Source of the DNA: an uncultured Eubacteriales bacterium
GTDB lineage: Bacteria > Bacillota > Clostridia > Oscillospirales > Oscillospiraceae
Direction: 5' to 3'
Length of the DNA stretch: 64,000 bases
NCBI GenBank assembly: GCA_900315595.1
Contig: OMZQ01000006.1
Span: 1-64,000, forward strand
Both the position numbers and the translations under genes were made by a program. The notes beneath the pieces were generated by a model. The model searched no databases. It saw only the letters and a list, made by a program, of their open reading frames with translations, and was not told the DNA's origin. Each line of letters begins with the position of its first letter. Within the stretch, counting starts at the first letter, position 1. Shown in pieces: positions 15,196 to 22,852 of this stretch.

Positions 15196-15241
15196 GAAGA
15201 AGGCCCTCCGATAAAACGCGGCGCATTTTACCGGAGGGCGA
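15196..15241 (-). terminator. terminator of the arc genes
   Basis: GCCCTCCG and CGGAGGGC, extended by TAAAA/TTTTA, pair around GCGCCGCG. It lies 10-20 bases after the arcB stop. The T tract is interrupted (CCTTCTTC), so termination may be partial. Confidence 0.6.
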
Positions 15242-15255
15242 ATCATTTGTTCAAA

Positions 15256-16248
15256 TCAGCAGAGGGTCGCGTAGATGACGGCCTTGATGGTGTGCATACG
15301 GTTCTCGGCTTCGTCAAAGACCTTGGACTGCTTGGACTCGAAGACCTCGTCGGTGACTTCCATCTCGGTGATGCCGAACTTCTTGGCGATGTCGGCGCCG
15401 ATGGTGGTCTTGGTATCGTGGAAGGAGGGCAGGCAGTGCATGAAGATGGCGGTGGGCTTGGCGTTGGCCATCAGTTCCTTGTTGACCTGGTAGTCTTTCA
15501 GCAGGGCAATGCGCTTGGTCCAGATCTCGTCGGGCTCGCCCATGGAGACCCAGATATCGGTGTAGATGACGTCAGCGTTGGCGGTGCCTTCCTTGACGTT
15601 GTCGGTCATGCGGATGGTGCAGCCGTTCTCAGCGGCGATCTTCTTGCATTCGGCAACCAGGGACTCCTCGGGCCACAGCTCCTTGGGGCCGCAGGCGGTG
15701 AAGTTCATGCCCAGCTTGGCGGAGACGACCATGAGGGAGTTGGCCACGTTGTTCCGGGCGTCGCCCATGAAGGTGAAGTTCTTGCCCTTGACGGTGCCGA
15801 GGTTCTCTTCGATGGTCATGACGTCGGCCAGCATCTGGGTGGGATGGAACTGGTTGGTCAGGCCGTTCCAGACAGGAACGCCGGCATAGCGGGCGAGCTC
15901 GTCCACGATGGTCTGATCGAAGCCGCGGTATTCGATGCCGTCATACATACGGCCCAGAACGCGGGCGGTATCGGCAATGGATTCCTTCTTGCCCATCTGG
16001 GAGCTGCCGGGATCGAGGTAGGTCACGCCGCAGCCGAGATCCATACCGGCAACCTCGAAGGAGCAGCGGGTACGGGTAGAGGTCTTCTCAAACAGCAGAA
16101 CGATGTTCTTGCCTTCCAGATAGCGATGGGGAACGCCGTTGCGCTTCATGCGCTTGAATTCGGCGGCCAGGTCCAGCAGATAGCGGATCTCGGCGGGGGT
16201 GTAGTCGAGCAGCTTCAGGAAATGACGTCCTCTGAGATTGACAGGCAT
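15256..16248 (-). CDS. arcB: ornithine carbamoyltransferase (catabolic type)
   Basis: 330 residues, full length. It interconverts ornithine plus carbamoyl phosphate and citrulline plus phosphate. The carbamoyl-phosphate site S57-T-R-T-R, the HPTQ motif (about 136) and the ornithine-binding HCLPS ([10 protein letters not shown]) are all present. Because it follows arginine deiminase (84-base gap, same strand), it most likely runs in the catabolic direction, making carbamoyl phosphate for ATP synthesis. No carbamate kinase or arginine/ornithine antiporter gene is in this window. Confidence 0.95.
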   Translation of the reverse strand: MPVNLRGRHFLKLLDYTPAEIRYLLDLAAEFKRMKRNGVPHRYLEGKNIVLLFEKTSTRTRCSFEVAGMDLGCGVTYLDPGSSQMGKKESIADTARVLGRMYDGIEYRGFDQTIVDELARYAGVPVWNGLTNQFHPTQMLADVMTIEENLGTVKGKNFTFMGDARNNVANSLMVVSAKLGMNFTACGPKELWPEESLVAECKKIAAENGCTIRMTDNVKEGTANADVIYTDIWVSMGEPDEIWTKRIALLKDYQVNKELMANAKPTAIFMHCLPSFHDTKTTIGADIAKKFGITEMEVTDEVFESKQSKVFDEAENRMHTIKAVIYATLC

Positions 16249-16332
16249 GATAGTGTTCTCCTTTTGTTGTGATAAAATAAGAGAGGTATATTCTGAACAG
16301 CCCGGAGGCTGACAGGTTACGATGGGTTCCGC

Positions 16333-17550
16333 TTACAGCGCTGCGCGGTTGAGCGGCATGGACATGCAGCGCGGACCGCCGCGGCCGCGGGAGAGCTCGG
16401 CGGAGGGGATCTCCAGGACATTGATGCCGTTGTCGCGGAGAATGCGGTTGGTGACGGTGTTGCGGTTATAGGTGACGACCTTGCCGGGAGCCACACAGAG
16501 CGTGTTGGAGCCGTCGTTCCACTGCTCTCGCTGGGAGGCGACCGGGTCGCCGCCGCCGCAGAGGATCATATGGATGTGATCCTGGTGCAGGTGGTATTCC
16601 AGCACGGAACGGAGGCTGTCGCCGGCGTCGCGGACGTTCAGACCGCCCTTTGCGCCGGGGGTCAGCTCGAAAACGCGGAGCGTGGGGAGCATATCCGGGA
16701 AGACCACGAACTTGTCGTAGTCGATCTGGGTCAGGACGGTGTCGAGGTGCATCGTGGCGCGCATGGACGGGATAACGACGGCCAGGACCGTGCGGATCGT
16801 GGCGGACTCGTCGGCAAAGAGCTTCTTTGCCAGGGTCTCCACCGCCTCGGGCGTGGTGCGCTGGGAGATGCCCACGGCGATCGTATCGGCGGAGATGTTC
16901 AGCACGTCGCCGCCCTCAAGGGAGTAGTGCTCGCTGCCGTTGGCATAGAGGGGAACCTTGCCGCCGAACTCGGGGTGGTACTTGAAGATATAACGCGCGA
17001 AGATCGTCTCCTGGCAGCGGGTGACGGAATACATGCGGTTGATGGCAACGCCCTCGCCGATGGATTCGAAGGGATCGCGGGTGAAATAGAGGTTCGGCAT
17101 GGGCTCCAGGGCGAAATCGTATTGGCGGTTCAGCAGACCGGGCAGGATGAACTTGGGCTTTACGTTCATCTCCTTGAAGGAGACGCCGGCCATCGTCTTG
17201 AGAATGAGCTCCTTGTCGTCAGGGATCGACATCAGGTACTCAAAGAGCTCCTCGCGGTAGTCCACGTTGGGCGAGAAGGTGACGAACTCGCGGAGGAATT
17301 CCTCGCGCAGTCCGGGATTCGCCCGGAGGGTCTCTGCGGCCAGGTCCTCCAGATAGACGACCTCGGATCCGTTCTCGCGCAGGATCTCGGCAAAGCGGTC
17401 GTGCTCGGCCTGTGCAACGGGCAGATAGGGAATATCGTCAAAGAGCAGGCGATCCAGCGTGCCGGGCGTCAGGTGCTCCAGCTCGCGGCCCGGGCGATGA
17501 AGCATGACCCGCTTGAGGGGAGCAATCTCGCTTTTTACGAAGATGGACAT
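16333..17550 (-). CDS. arcA: arginine deiminase
   Basis: 405 residues. It hydrolyses arginine to citrulline and ammonia, the first step of the ADI pathway. Family motifs include the N-terminal LKRVMLHRPGRELEHLTP, the FTRDPF strand, the EGGD block (SLEGGDVLN), HLDTVLTQID and the nucleophile Cys395 in GGPRCMSMPL. The start is the ATG at 17550 with GGAGT upstream; a longer frame from 17658 would cover its promoter. A near-perfect promoter (17636-17664) drives arcA-arcB. Confidence 0.96.
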   Translation of the reverse strand: MSIFVKSEIAPLKRVMLHRPGRELEHLTPGTLDRLLFDDIPYLPVAQAEHDRFAEILRENGSEVVYLEDLAAETLRANPGLREEFLREFVTFSPNVDYREELFEYLMSIPDDKELILKTMAGVSFKEMNVKPKFILPGLLNRQYDFALEPMPNLYFTRDPFESIGEGVAINRMYSVTRCQETIFARYIFKYHPEFGGKVPLYANGSEHYSLEGGDVLNISADTIAVGISQRTTPEAVETLAKKLFADESATIRTVLAVVIPSMRATMHLDTVLTQIDYDKFVVFPDMLPTLRVFELTPGAKGGLNVRDAGDSLRSVLEYHLHQDHIHMILCGGGDPVASQREQWNDGSNTLCVAPGKVVTYNRNTVTNRILRDNGINVLEIPSAELSRGRGGPRCMSMPLNRAAL

Positions 17551-17635
17551 AAAAAACTCCTTTATCCGGTTGCCGACGCGCCGCGCCGGACCAAACCTGA
17601 TTTTTTTCGTGAATTTCCGTATAACATTATAGCCG

Positions 17636-17664
17636 AGCACGCGCCGTTTGTCAACCACGGCCTT
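17636..17664 (-). promoter_or_regulatory. consensus sigma-70 promoter of arcAB
   Basis: On the minus strand TTGACA (17664-17659) and TATAAT (17641-17636) are exactly 17 bases apart, matching the consensus at all twelve positions. The remaining bases of the gap up to 17811 show no gene. Confidence 0.9.
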
Positions 17665-17811
17665 CTGAAAATTCGCGGAAATCGGTCGGTTTCGGTAACC
17701 GTTCAGCCCTCGGAGGAAACAGGGATGCCCCTATTTTCCAAAAGCACGGAACCGGAGGCGGACTTCTTCGTCAAACGATCATCAAACCACTTGGAAACGG
17801 AGGAAGCGATT

Positions 17812-19185
17812 ATGCGAAAACCCTATACACGCTGGCAGCGGTTGCTCGGCTTCGGGCTGTCGCTGGCTGTCATCCTTCTGCTCGCAGCCTGCGGGGCTGC
17901 CAAAACCGCGAAGACCAACGCCTCCGCAAAACCTGCGGCGACAGTCAGTCCGGAGAAAAAGCCGTCCGGCGACGGCGAGGAGCGCGGTCTGATCGAAGCT
18001 CCCGCCGATGAAGCGATTGGCGGATTCTACGGCAGTCCCGAGCTGGGCGGCAGCTTTGACTTCCACTATGCGTCCGGAGACGCCCCCGTCGCCCCCGTCG
18101 CACCGGGTGTGGACGGCGAGGGCAGCGACCCCGGCACCCTGCCGACGGGAACGGCGGAGCCTGATTTTGGCGAGGCCTTCGTGCTGACCGCTGCGGAGTG
18201 GAACGACAATGAAAACTGGCCCTTCTTTACGAATCTGGTCAACGCCGGAACGATCTCCTTCCCCAGCTTCGGCATCGACCCGCGCAACCGCATCGTTGTG
18301 ACCCTGACCGACGCAGCAGGCGCGCCGCTCGGAAACGAGCCCGTCCGTTTGAAGGACGCGGACGGCGCGGAGCTCTGGACGGCCAGGACCGACAAAAACG
18401 GCACCGCCTATCTCTTCTTCGGCGCAGATCAGACGCCCGATCTCGTGGAGGCAGGCGGGGTCTCAACGCCGGTAAATGTTCAGACCCCCGACGGCAGCGG
18501 TCAGGGCACGACCATGACCGCAAGGGCGGAAACGCTGACCGTGACGGGCACGGCTTCGGCTGCCGCGCCGAACGAGCTGCAGGTGATGTTCCTGGTGGAC
18601 ACCACGGGCTCGATGGCGGATGAGATCAGCTATCTGCAAAAGGACTTCTCTGCAATCGCGGAGGACGCGGGCAGCAGCGGCATACGCTATGCCGCCTGCT
18701 TCTACCGCGACGAGGGCGACGAATACGTGACCCGCATGAACCCCTTCACCTCCGACGTCAGCGAGGTTCAGGTGAAGATCAACAGCGAATACGCCGACGG
18801 CGGCGGAGACAACCCGGAGGCCGTGGCTCCGGCGCTGACGGAGGCCGTTTCGGCGGATCAAGGCTGGTCCGAATCCGCCGAGAAGCTCCTGTTTTTAATT
18901 TTTGACGCCCCGCCGCACGACGGGACAGAGACCGCGCTGGACGAAGCGATTCGCAGCGCCGCAGCGCAGGGCATCCGCGTGATCCCGGTGGTGGCCTCCA
19001 ACGCCGACCGCGCAACCGAGCTGTTCGGCAGGGCCGCCGCCATCGTAACCAACGGAACCTACGTCTTCCTGACCGACGATTCCGGCGTCGGCGACGAGCA
19101 CCTGGAGCCCATCGTGGGCAGCTATGACGTGGAGCTCCTGCACGACGTGATCGTCCGGATCATCAACGAACACAGGCCGGGATAA
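17812..19185 (+). CDS. VWA-domain lipoprotein
   Basis: 457 residues. The lipoprotein signal ends at Cys27 (LLLAAC), followed by a disordered Ala/Pro/Glu-rich stretch. A beta-sandwich, perhaps carboxypeptidase-regulatory-like, lies at about 140-245 (VVTLTDAAGAPLGNEPVRL, then DKNGTAYLFFG). A von Willebrand factor A domain follows, with the metal site DTTGSM (263-268) and a later FDAPPHD. Such proteins bind ligands or partner proteins outside the membrane through a divalent metal. The ATG at 17812 has GGAGG eight bases upstream; an in-frame extension back to 16570 is antisense to arcA and not real. Confidence 0.85.
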   Translation: MRKPYTRWQRLLGFGLSLAVILLLAACGAAKTAKTNASAKPAATVSPEKKPSGDGEERGLIEAPADEAIGGFYGSPELGGSFDFHYASGDAPVAPVAPGVDGEGSDPGTLPTGTAEPDFGEAFVLTAAEWNDNENWPFFTNLVNAGTISFPSFGIDPRNRIVVTLTDAAGAPLGNEPVRLKDADGAELWTARTDKNGTAYLFFGADQTPDLVEAGGVSTPVNVQTPDGSGQGTTMTARAETLTVTGTASAAAPNELQVMFLVDTTGSMADEISYLQKDFSAIAEDAGSSGIRYAACFYRDEGDEYVTRMNPFTSDVSEVQVKINSEYADGGGDNPEAVAPALTEAVSADQGWSESAEKLLFLIFDAPPHDGTETALDEAIRSAAAQGIRVIPVVASNADRATELFGRAAAIVTNGTYVFLTDDSGVGDEHLEPIVGSYDVELLHDVIVRIINEHRPG

Positions 19186-19219
19186 AACAGCCCCACTCCC
19201 CTGCCGAAAGAAACCAGCA

Positions 19220-19265
19220 GGCCGTCCGAGCCTCCCAAAACGGGAAAGCTCGGACGGCCGTTTTT
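19220..19265 (+). terminator. terminator of the VWA lipoprotein gene
   Basis: GGCCGTCCGAGC pairs with GCTCGGACGGCC, with an inner CCC/GGG stem, followed by GTTTTT. Confidence 0.9.
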
Positions 19266-19346
19266 GTGCGGGCAGAGACGCCGCATACGTTTATCCGCCG
19301 GGATAGCAGGATTCGAGGCTGCAGGCGTTTTCGCTGACGGTTCCGC

Positions 19347-19994
19347 TCAGATTTCGAACGGAATCGCCAGTTTCATCAGGACGGCAAAGGCTGCGGCGAT
19401 CCCCAGCATCGCGAGCATCTGCTTCGGAGATTTGCGTAAAACCCAAAGCGCGATCACCAGCATCACGAGATTCAGCCATGAACGGAGGTCCAGATACAGC
19501 ATGCCGTATGAGAACGCCGTATTGAGCATAACGCCTGATACGGCGGCGGAGAGCAGCAGGGCAACCGGCCCCTTTCCCTTCGCATACCAGCAGAAAAAGG
19601 CCAGGACCGGCGACGCGACCGTGAACGTGATCCACACGAGCGCATAGCTGCGCGGGAAGAAGCCAGCGACGAGAGCGCTGTAGAGATAATAGCTTGCCAC
19701 GAAGCCGACGAAGAAGAAAAAGACGTTGATCCCCGCGCGGAAGGGCGTATGGCTGTAGACGGACAGGCATACCGCAATCAGGATCCACGGCGCAAAACCG
19801 CCGAGGAAATTATGAAAATCCAGCAGCTCGTCAAGCTGCCCCAGCAGCCCTGGAAGCTCCGCCTGCCGCTCGTCCAGATATTTGGAAAACCATCCCATGC
19901 AGATCCCGAGGAGCAGGACCACAGCCGTAACAAGGACCTGTTTTTTGCGGGAATCCGATTTTTGCGGGGCGCGAATTTGATTGAGCTGTTCCAT
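19347..19994 (-). CDS. unknown membrane protein
   Basis: 215 residues with about six membrane segments after a short basic N terminus (KQVLVTAVVLLLGICMGW onward). No named family is recognised. GGGAGG precedes the ATG. It stands alone between the VWA lipoprotein terminator and the tRNA pair. Confidence 0.7.
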   Translation of the reverse strand: MEQLNQIRAPQKSDSRKKQVLVTAVVLLLGICMGWFSKYLDERQAELPGLLGQLDELLDFHNFLGGFAPWILIAVCLSVYSHTPFRAGINVFFFFVGFVASYYLYSALVAGFFPRSYALVWITFTVASPVLAFFCWYAKGKGPVALLLSAAVSGVMLNTAFSYGMLYLDLRSWLNLVMLVIALWVLRKSPKQMLAMLGIAAAFAVLMKLAIPFEI

Positions 19995-20019
19995 GGTGCA
20001 ACCTCCCGGGCATAGGATA

Positions 20020-20056
20020 AAAGAAACCTGATTTGTCAGACAAATCAGGTTTCTTT
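20020..20056 (-). terminator. terminator of the tRNA-Lys/tRNA-Glu unit
   Basis: AAGAAACCTGATTTG pairs with CAAATCAGGTTTCTT around TCAGA, directly after the tRNA-Glu CCA end. Confidence 0.85.
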
Positions 20057-20058
20057 CA

Positions 20059-20133
20059 TGGTGACCCGTACCGGATTCGAACCGATGTTAAAGGCGTGAG
20101 AGGCCTCTGTCTTAACCACTTGACCAACGGGCC
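20059..20133 (-). tRNA. tRNA-Glu(CTC)
   Basis: Acceptor GGCCCGT pairs with ACGGGTC plus A and encoded CCA. Anticodon arm GAGGC-CTCTCAC-GCCTT gives CTC. The D-arm and the TTCGAAT T-loop are regular. It is four bases downstream of tRNA-Lys in the same transcript. Confidence 0.93.
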
Positions 20134-20137
20134 ATTT

Positions 20138-20213
20138 TGGTCCGCCTTCAGGGACTCGAACCCGGGACCCACTGATTAAGAGTCAGTTGCTCTACCAACT
20201 GAGCTAAAGGCGG
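20138..20213 (-). tRNA. tRNA-Lys(CTT)
   Basis: Acceptor CCGCCTT pairs with AAGGCGG plus A and encoded CCA. Anticodon arm ACTGA-CTCTTAA-TCAGT gives CTT. D-arm and T-arm are regular. Confidence 0.95.
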
Positions 20214-20232
20214 ATATTCCATTGCAAGCATC

Positions 20233-20261
20233 ATTATAAGCACACGCGCCGGATTTGTCAA
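20233..20261 (-). promoter_or_regulatory. consensus promoter of the tRNA pair
   Basis: On the minus strand TTGACA (20261-20256) and TATAAT (20238-20233) are 17 bases apart, 20 bases before tRNA-Lys. This fits strong constitutive tRNA expression independent of rsmG upstream. Confidence 0.9.
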
Positions 20262-20301
20262 GAATTTTTTTGACAATTTCAAGGCGGAAGCCGCTCTTTG
20301 G

Positions 20302-20997
20302 TCAGAGCGGCTTCTGCTTGATCCGGCTCCAGGCGCGGGGGTACTGGGGCGGGGTGTGGGCGGTCTTGCGGATGACGACGACCGTATGGGCCGCGCCGCC
20401 GATCTCAAAGGTCTCGGTGCGTTCAAAGCTGCCGCCGAGGGTTCGAATTGCCTTCGCAGCCTCGGTCAGCTCCTCCCCTGCCTGCGCGCCCTTCATGGCG
20501 AGGAAGTAACCGCCCTCGTGGACGTAGGGCAGGCAGAGCTCGCAGAGCAGGTTCAGCCTTGCCACGGCGCGGGAGGTCACGACGTCGAAGCGCTCGCGGT
20601 ATTGGGCAGCAAACTCCTCCGCCCGACCGGAGAGGAAACGGGCCTCCAGATCCAAGGCGGGCAGAGCTTCGTCCTCCAGCCAGCGCATACGCTTTTGCAG
20701 GCTGTCCAGAAGGGTCAGCCGCAGGCTCGGCACGGCGAGCTTCAGCGGAACGCCGGGGAAGCCGGCGCCGGTGCCGACGTCCAGCAGGGATTTCCCCGCC
20801 AGAGGCAGGACCTTCAGCAGGGTCAGACTGTCCAGCAGATGAAGCTCCGCCGCCTGGTCCGGGTCTGTGATCGCCGTGAGATTCATCACGCGATTTTTTT
20901 CCAGAACGGCCTCTCCGAACGAGACGAGGCGATCCACGGTCTCGTCCGGCAGCTCGACGCCCAGGCGGGAGAGGCCGGATTGAAGGGTTGGTTTCAT
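20302..20997 (-). CDS. rsmG: 16S rRNA (guanine527-N7)-methyltransferase RsmG
   Basis: 231 residues, family-typical. It methylates G527 of 16S rRNA with S-adenosylmethionine. Motifs: NRVMNLTAITDP near residue 35, then HLLDSL, the SAM-binding LLDVGTGAGFPGVPLKLA, and FDVVTSRAVARL with a late catalytic-region KG (LAMKG). It ends a leftward series that begins with lepA, 35 bases after the transketolase C-terminal subunit. Confidence 0.95.
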   Translation of the reverse strand: MKPTLQSGLSRLGVELPDETVDRLVSFGEAVLEKNRVMNLTAITDPDQAAELHLLDSLTLLKVLPLAGKSLLDVGTGAGFPGVPLKLAVPSLRLTLLDSLQKRMRWLEDEALPALDLEARFLSGRAEEFAAQYRERFDVVTSRAVARLNLLCELCLPYVHEGGYFLAMKGAQAGEELTEAAKAIRTLGGSFERTETFEIGGAAHTVVVIRKTAHTPPQYPRAWSRIKQKPL

Positions 20998-21032
20998 AGG
21001 TTGGTCCTCATGGGGGCCGGATGCCTGTGCGC

Positions 21033-21980
21033 TTACTTTTTCAGCGCGACTGCTTCCCGAACCTTTTCGGCCAGGCGTTCAGGGGTCAGGCCGAAGTATT
21101 CCAGAACGGCGTTTGCGGTGCCGCTGCGGCCGAATGTATCCTCGACGCCGTGGCGGACGACGGGAACCGGGCATTTGGCGGAGACGAGCTCCGCGACCGC
21201 GCCGCCCAGACCGCCGAGCACGGAGGCCTCCTCGGAGGTGACGATCGCGCCGGTTTCGCGAGCGGCCTTGAGGATCAGCTCCTCATCCAGGGGCTTGATC
21301 GTGTGGATATCCAGAACGCGGACGGAGATTCCCTCCGCGGCAAGGAGCTCGCGGGCCTTCCGGGCCATATTGACCATCATGCCGGTGGCGGCAACGGTAA
21401 CGTCCGTGCCTTCGGCGATCGTGACGCCCTTGCCCAGCTCGAATTTGTAGCCCTCCAGCTCGTCGGTAAAGGTCTCCACCGCCGGGCGGCCCAGGCGCAG
21501 ATAGGCGGGTCCGTCATAGTTCAGAAGCGCTTCGACGGCCTGGGTCATCTCGTTGCCGTCGCAGGGATTGACCACGACCATGCCCGGGATCTGCCGCATC
21601 AGCGCCAGGTCCTCGGTGCACTGGTGGGTCGCGCCGTCCTCACCGACGGAGATGCCGCCGTGGGAGCCCACGACCTTGACGTTGAGGTGGGGATAGCACA
21701 CGCTGTTGCGGACCTGCTCGTAGGCGCGGCCAGCAGCGAAGATCGCAAAGGTGTTTGCAAAGGGCTTGAGGCCAGCCGTGGCCATGCCGGCGGCGATGCC
21801 GACCATGTTGCACTCGGCAATGCCGCAGTCAAAGAAGCGTTCGGGATAGGCGGCGGCGAAATCCTTGGTCATCGTGGCCTTCGCCAGGTCGGCGTCCAGG
21901 ACGACGAGCTCGGGATACCGCTCGGCCAGCTCGACCAGCGCCTTGCCATAGGCGCCGCGCGTTGCGATTTTTCCTGCCAT
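21033..21980 (-). CDS. transketolase, C-terminal subunit
   Basis: 315 residues, comprising the pyrimidine-binding and C-terminal domains of a split transketolase. Motifs: VLDADLAKATMTKDF, FDCGIAECNMVGIAAGMA (with the conserved Glu that activates thiamine diphosphate), SHGGISVGEDGATHQCTEDLAL and PGMVVVNPCDGNE. The start at 21980 is one base after the stop of the N-terminal subunit, with GGAGG inside that gene's last codons. The two chains must assemble into the active pentose-phosphate enzyme. Confidence 0.93.
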   Translation of the reverse strand: MAGKIATRGAYGKALVELAERYPELVVLDADLAKATMTKDFAAAYPERFFDCGIAECNMVGIAAGMATAGLKPFANTFAIFAAGRAYEQVRNSVCYPHLNVKVVGSHGGISVGEDGATHQCTEDLALMRQIPGMVVVNPCDGNEMTQAVEALLNYDGPAYLRLGRPAVETFTDELEGYKFELGKGVTIAEGTDVTVAATGMMVNMARKARELLAAEGISVRVLDIHTIKPLDEELILKAARETGAIVTSEEASVLGGLGGAVAELVSAKCPVPVVRHGVEDTFGRSGTANAVLEYFGLTPERLAEKVREAVALKK

Positions 21981-21981
21981 T

Positions 21982-22827
21982 TCAGTTTTCCTCCAGTTCT
22001 TTGATCTTCGCTTCCAGCTCGGCGCGGGCGATTGCAAATTCATCCGCGTTCGGCGCCTTGCCGTGCCAGCCGGCGTTGTTCTCCATGTAGGAGACGCCCT
22101 TGCCCTTGACGGTCTTCATCAGGATCGCCGTGGGCATGCCCTTGCAGCTCCTGGCCTCCGCGAGGGCGGAGAGGATCTGGTCGATATTGTGTCCGTCGAT
22201 CTTGACGACGTGCCAGTTGAAGGCTTCCAGCTTCTGATCCAGCGGCTCGGAGGGCATGACGTCGGCGGTGTTTCCGTCGATTTGCAGGCCGTTGACGTCG
22301 ATGAAGGCGCAGAGGTTATCCAGCTTCCACTTTGCGGCAGCCATGACAGCCTCCCAGATCTGGCCTTCCTCGATCTCGCCGTCACCGCAGATCGCGTAGG
22401 TGCGGAAGGTCTTGCCGGTGTGCTTGGCGGCCAGCGCCATGCCGACGGCAGTGGACAGACCCTGACCCAGCGAACCGGTGGACATATCCACGCCGGGAAC
22501 GTACTTCATATCGGGGTGGCCGGAGAGGTGGGATTTGATTGAGCGGAGCATCTGCAGGTCCTCCACGGGGAAGAAGCCGCGCAGTGCCAGCACTGCGTAG
22601 AGGGCAGGGGCGCAGTGACCCTTGGACAGAACGAAGCGGTCCCGCTCCGCCCACTGCGGGTTGGCGGGATCGACGCGCATTTCATTGAAGTAGAGCGCCG
22701 TCAGAGCGTCCAGGCAGGACAGAGATCCGCCCGGATGGCCGGAAGCAGCCCGATGAATCGCCTCCACTGCAAGCAGGCGCGCCCGGTTGGCCTTGAGGGC
22801 CAGGTCTTTGCCATACAGTTTTTCCAT
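21982..22827 (-). CDS. transketolase, N-terminal subunit
   Basis: 281 residues, holding the diphosphate-binding domain. Motifs: HPGGSLSCLDALTALYF, DRFVLSKGHCAPALYA and the thiamine diphosphate/Mg motif GDGEIEEGQIWEA...FIDVNGLQIDG. Split transketolases of this kind are common in anaerobic Firmicutes and archaea. It lies 25 bases after the sulfatase gene, with AAAGGA upstream of the ATG. Confidence 0.94.
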   Translation of the reverse strand: MEKLYGKDLALKANRARLLAVEAIHRAASGHPGGSLSCLDALTALYFNEMRVDPANPQWAERDRFVLSKGHCAPALYAVLALRGFFPVEDLQMLRSIKSHLSGHPDMKYVPGVDMSTGSLGQGLSTAVGMALAAKHTGKTFRTYAICGDGEIEEGQIWEAVMAAAKWKLDNLCAFIDVNGLQIDGNTADVMPSEPLDQKLEAFNWHVVKIDGHNIDQILSALAEARSCKGMPTAILMKTVKGKGVSYMENNAGWHGKAPNADEFAIARAELEAKIKELEEN

Positions 22828-22852
22828 GGTATCCTTCCTTTGTTGTGATTAT

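Noticed and set aside
16570-17811. N-terminal extension of the VWA lipoprotein
   Set aside because: It is antisense to arcA and crosses the arcA promoter; the ATG at 17812 has a good ribosome-binding site and begins a lipoprotein signal.
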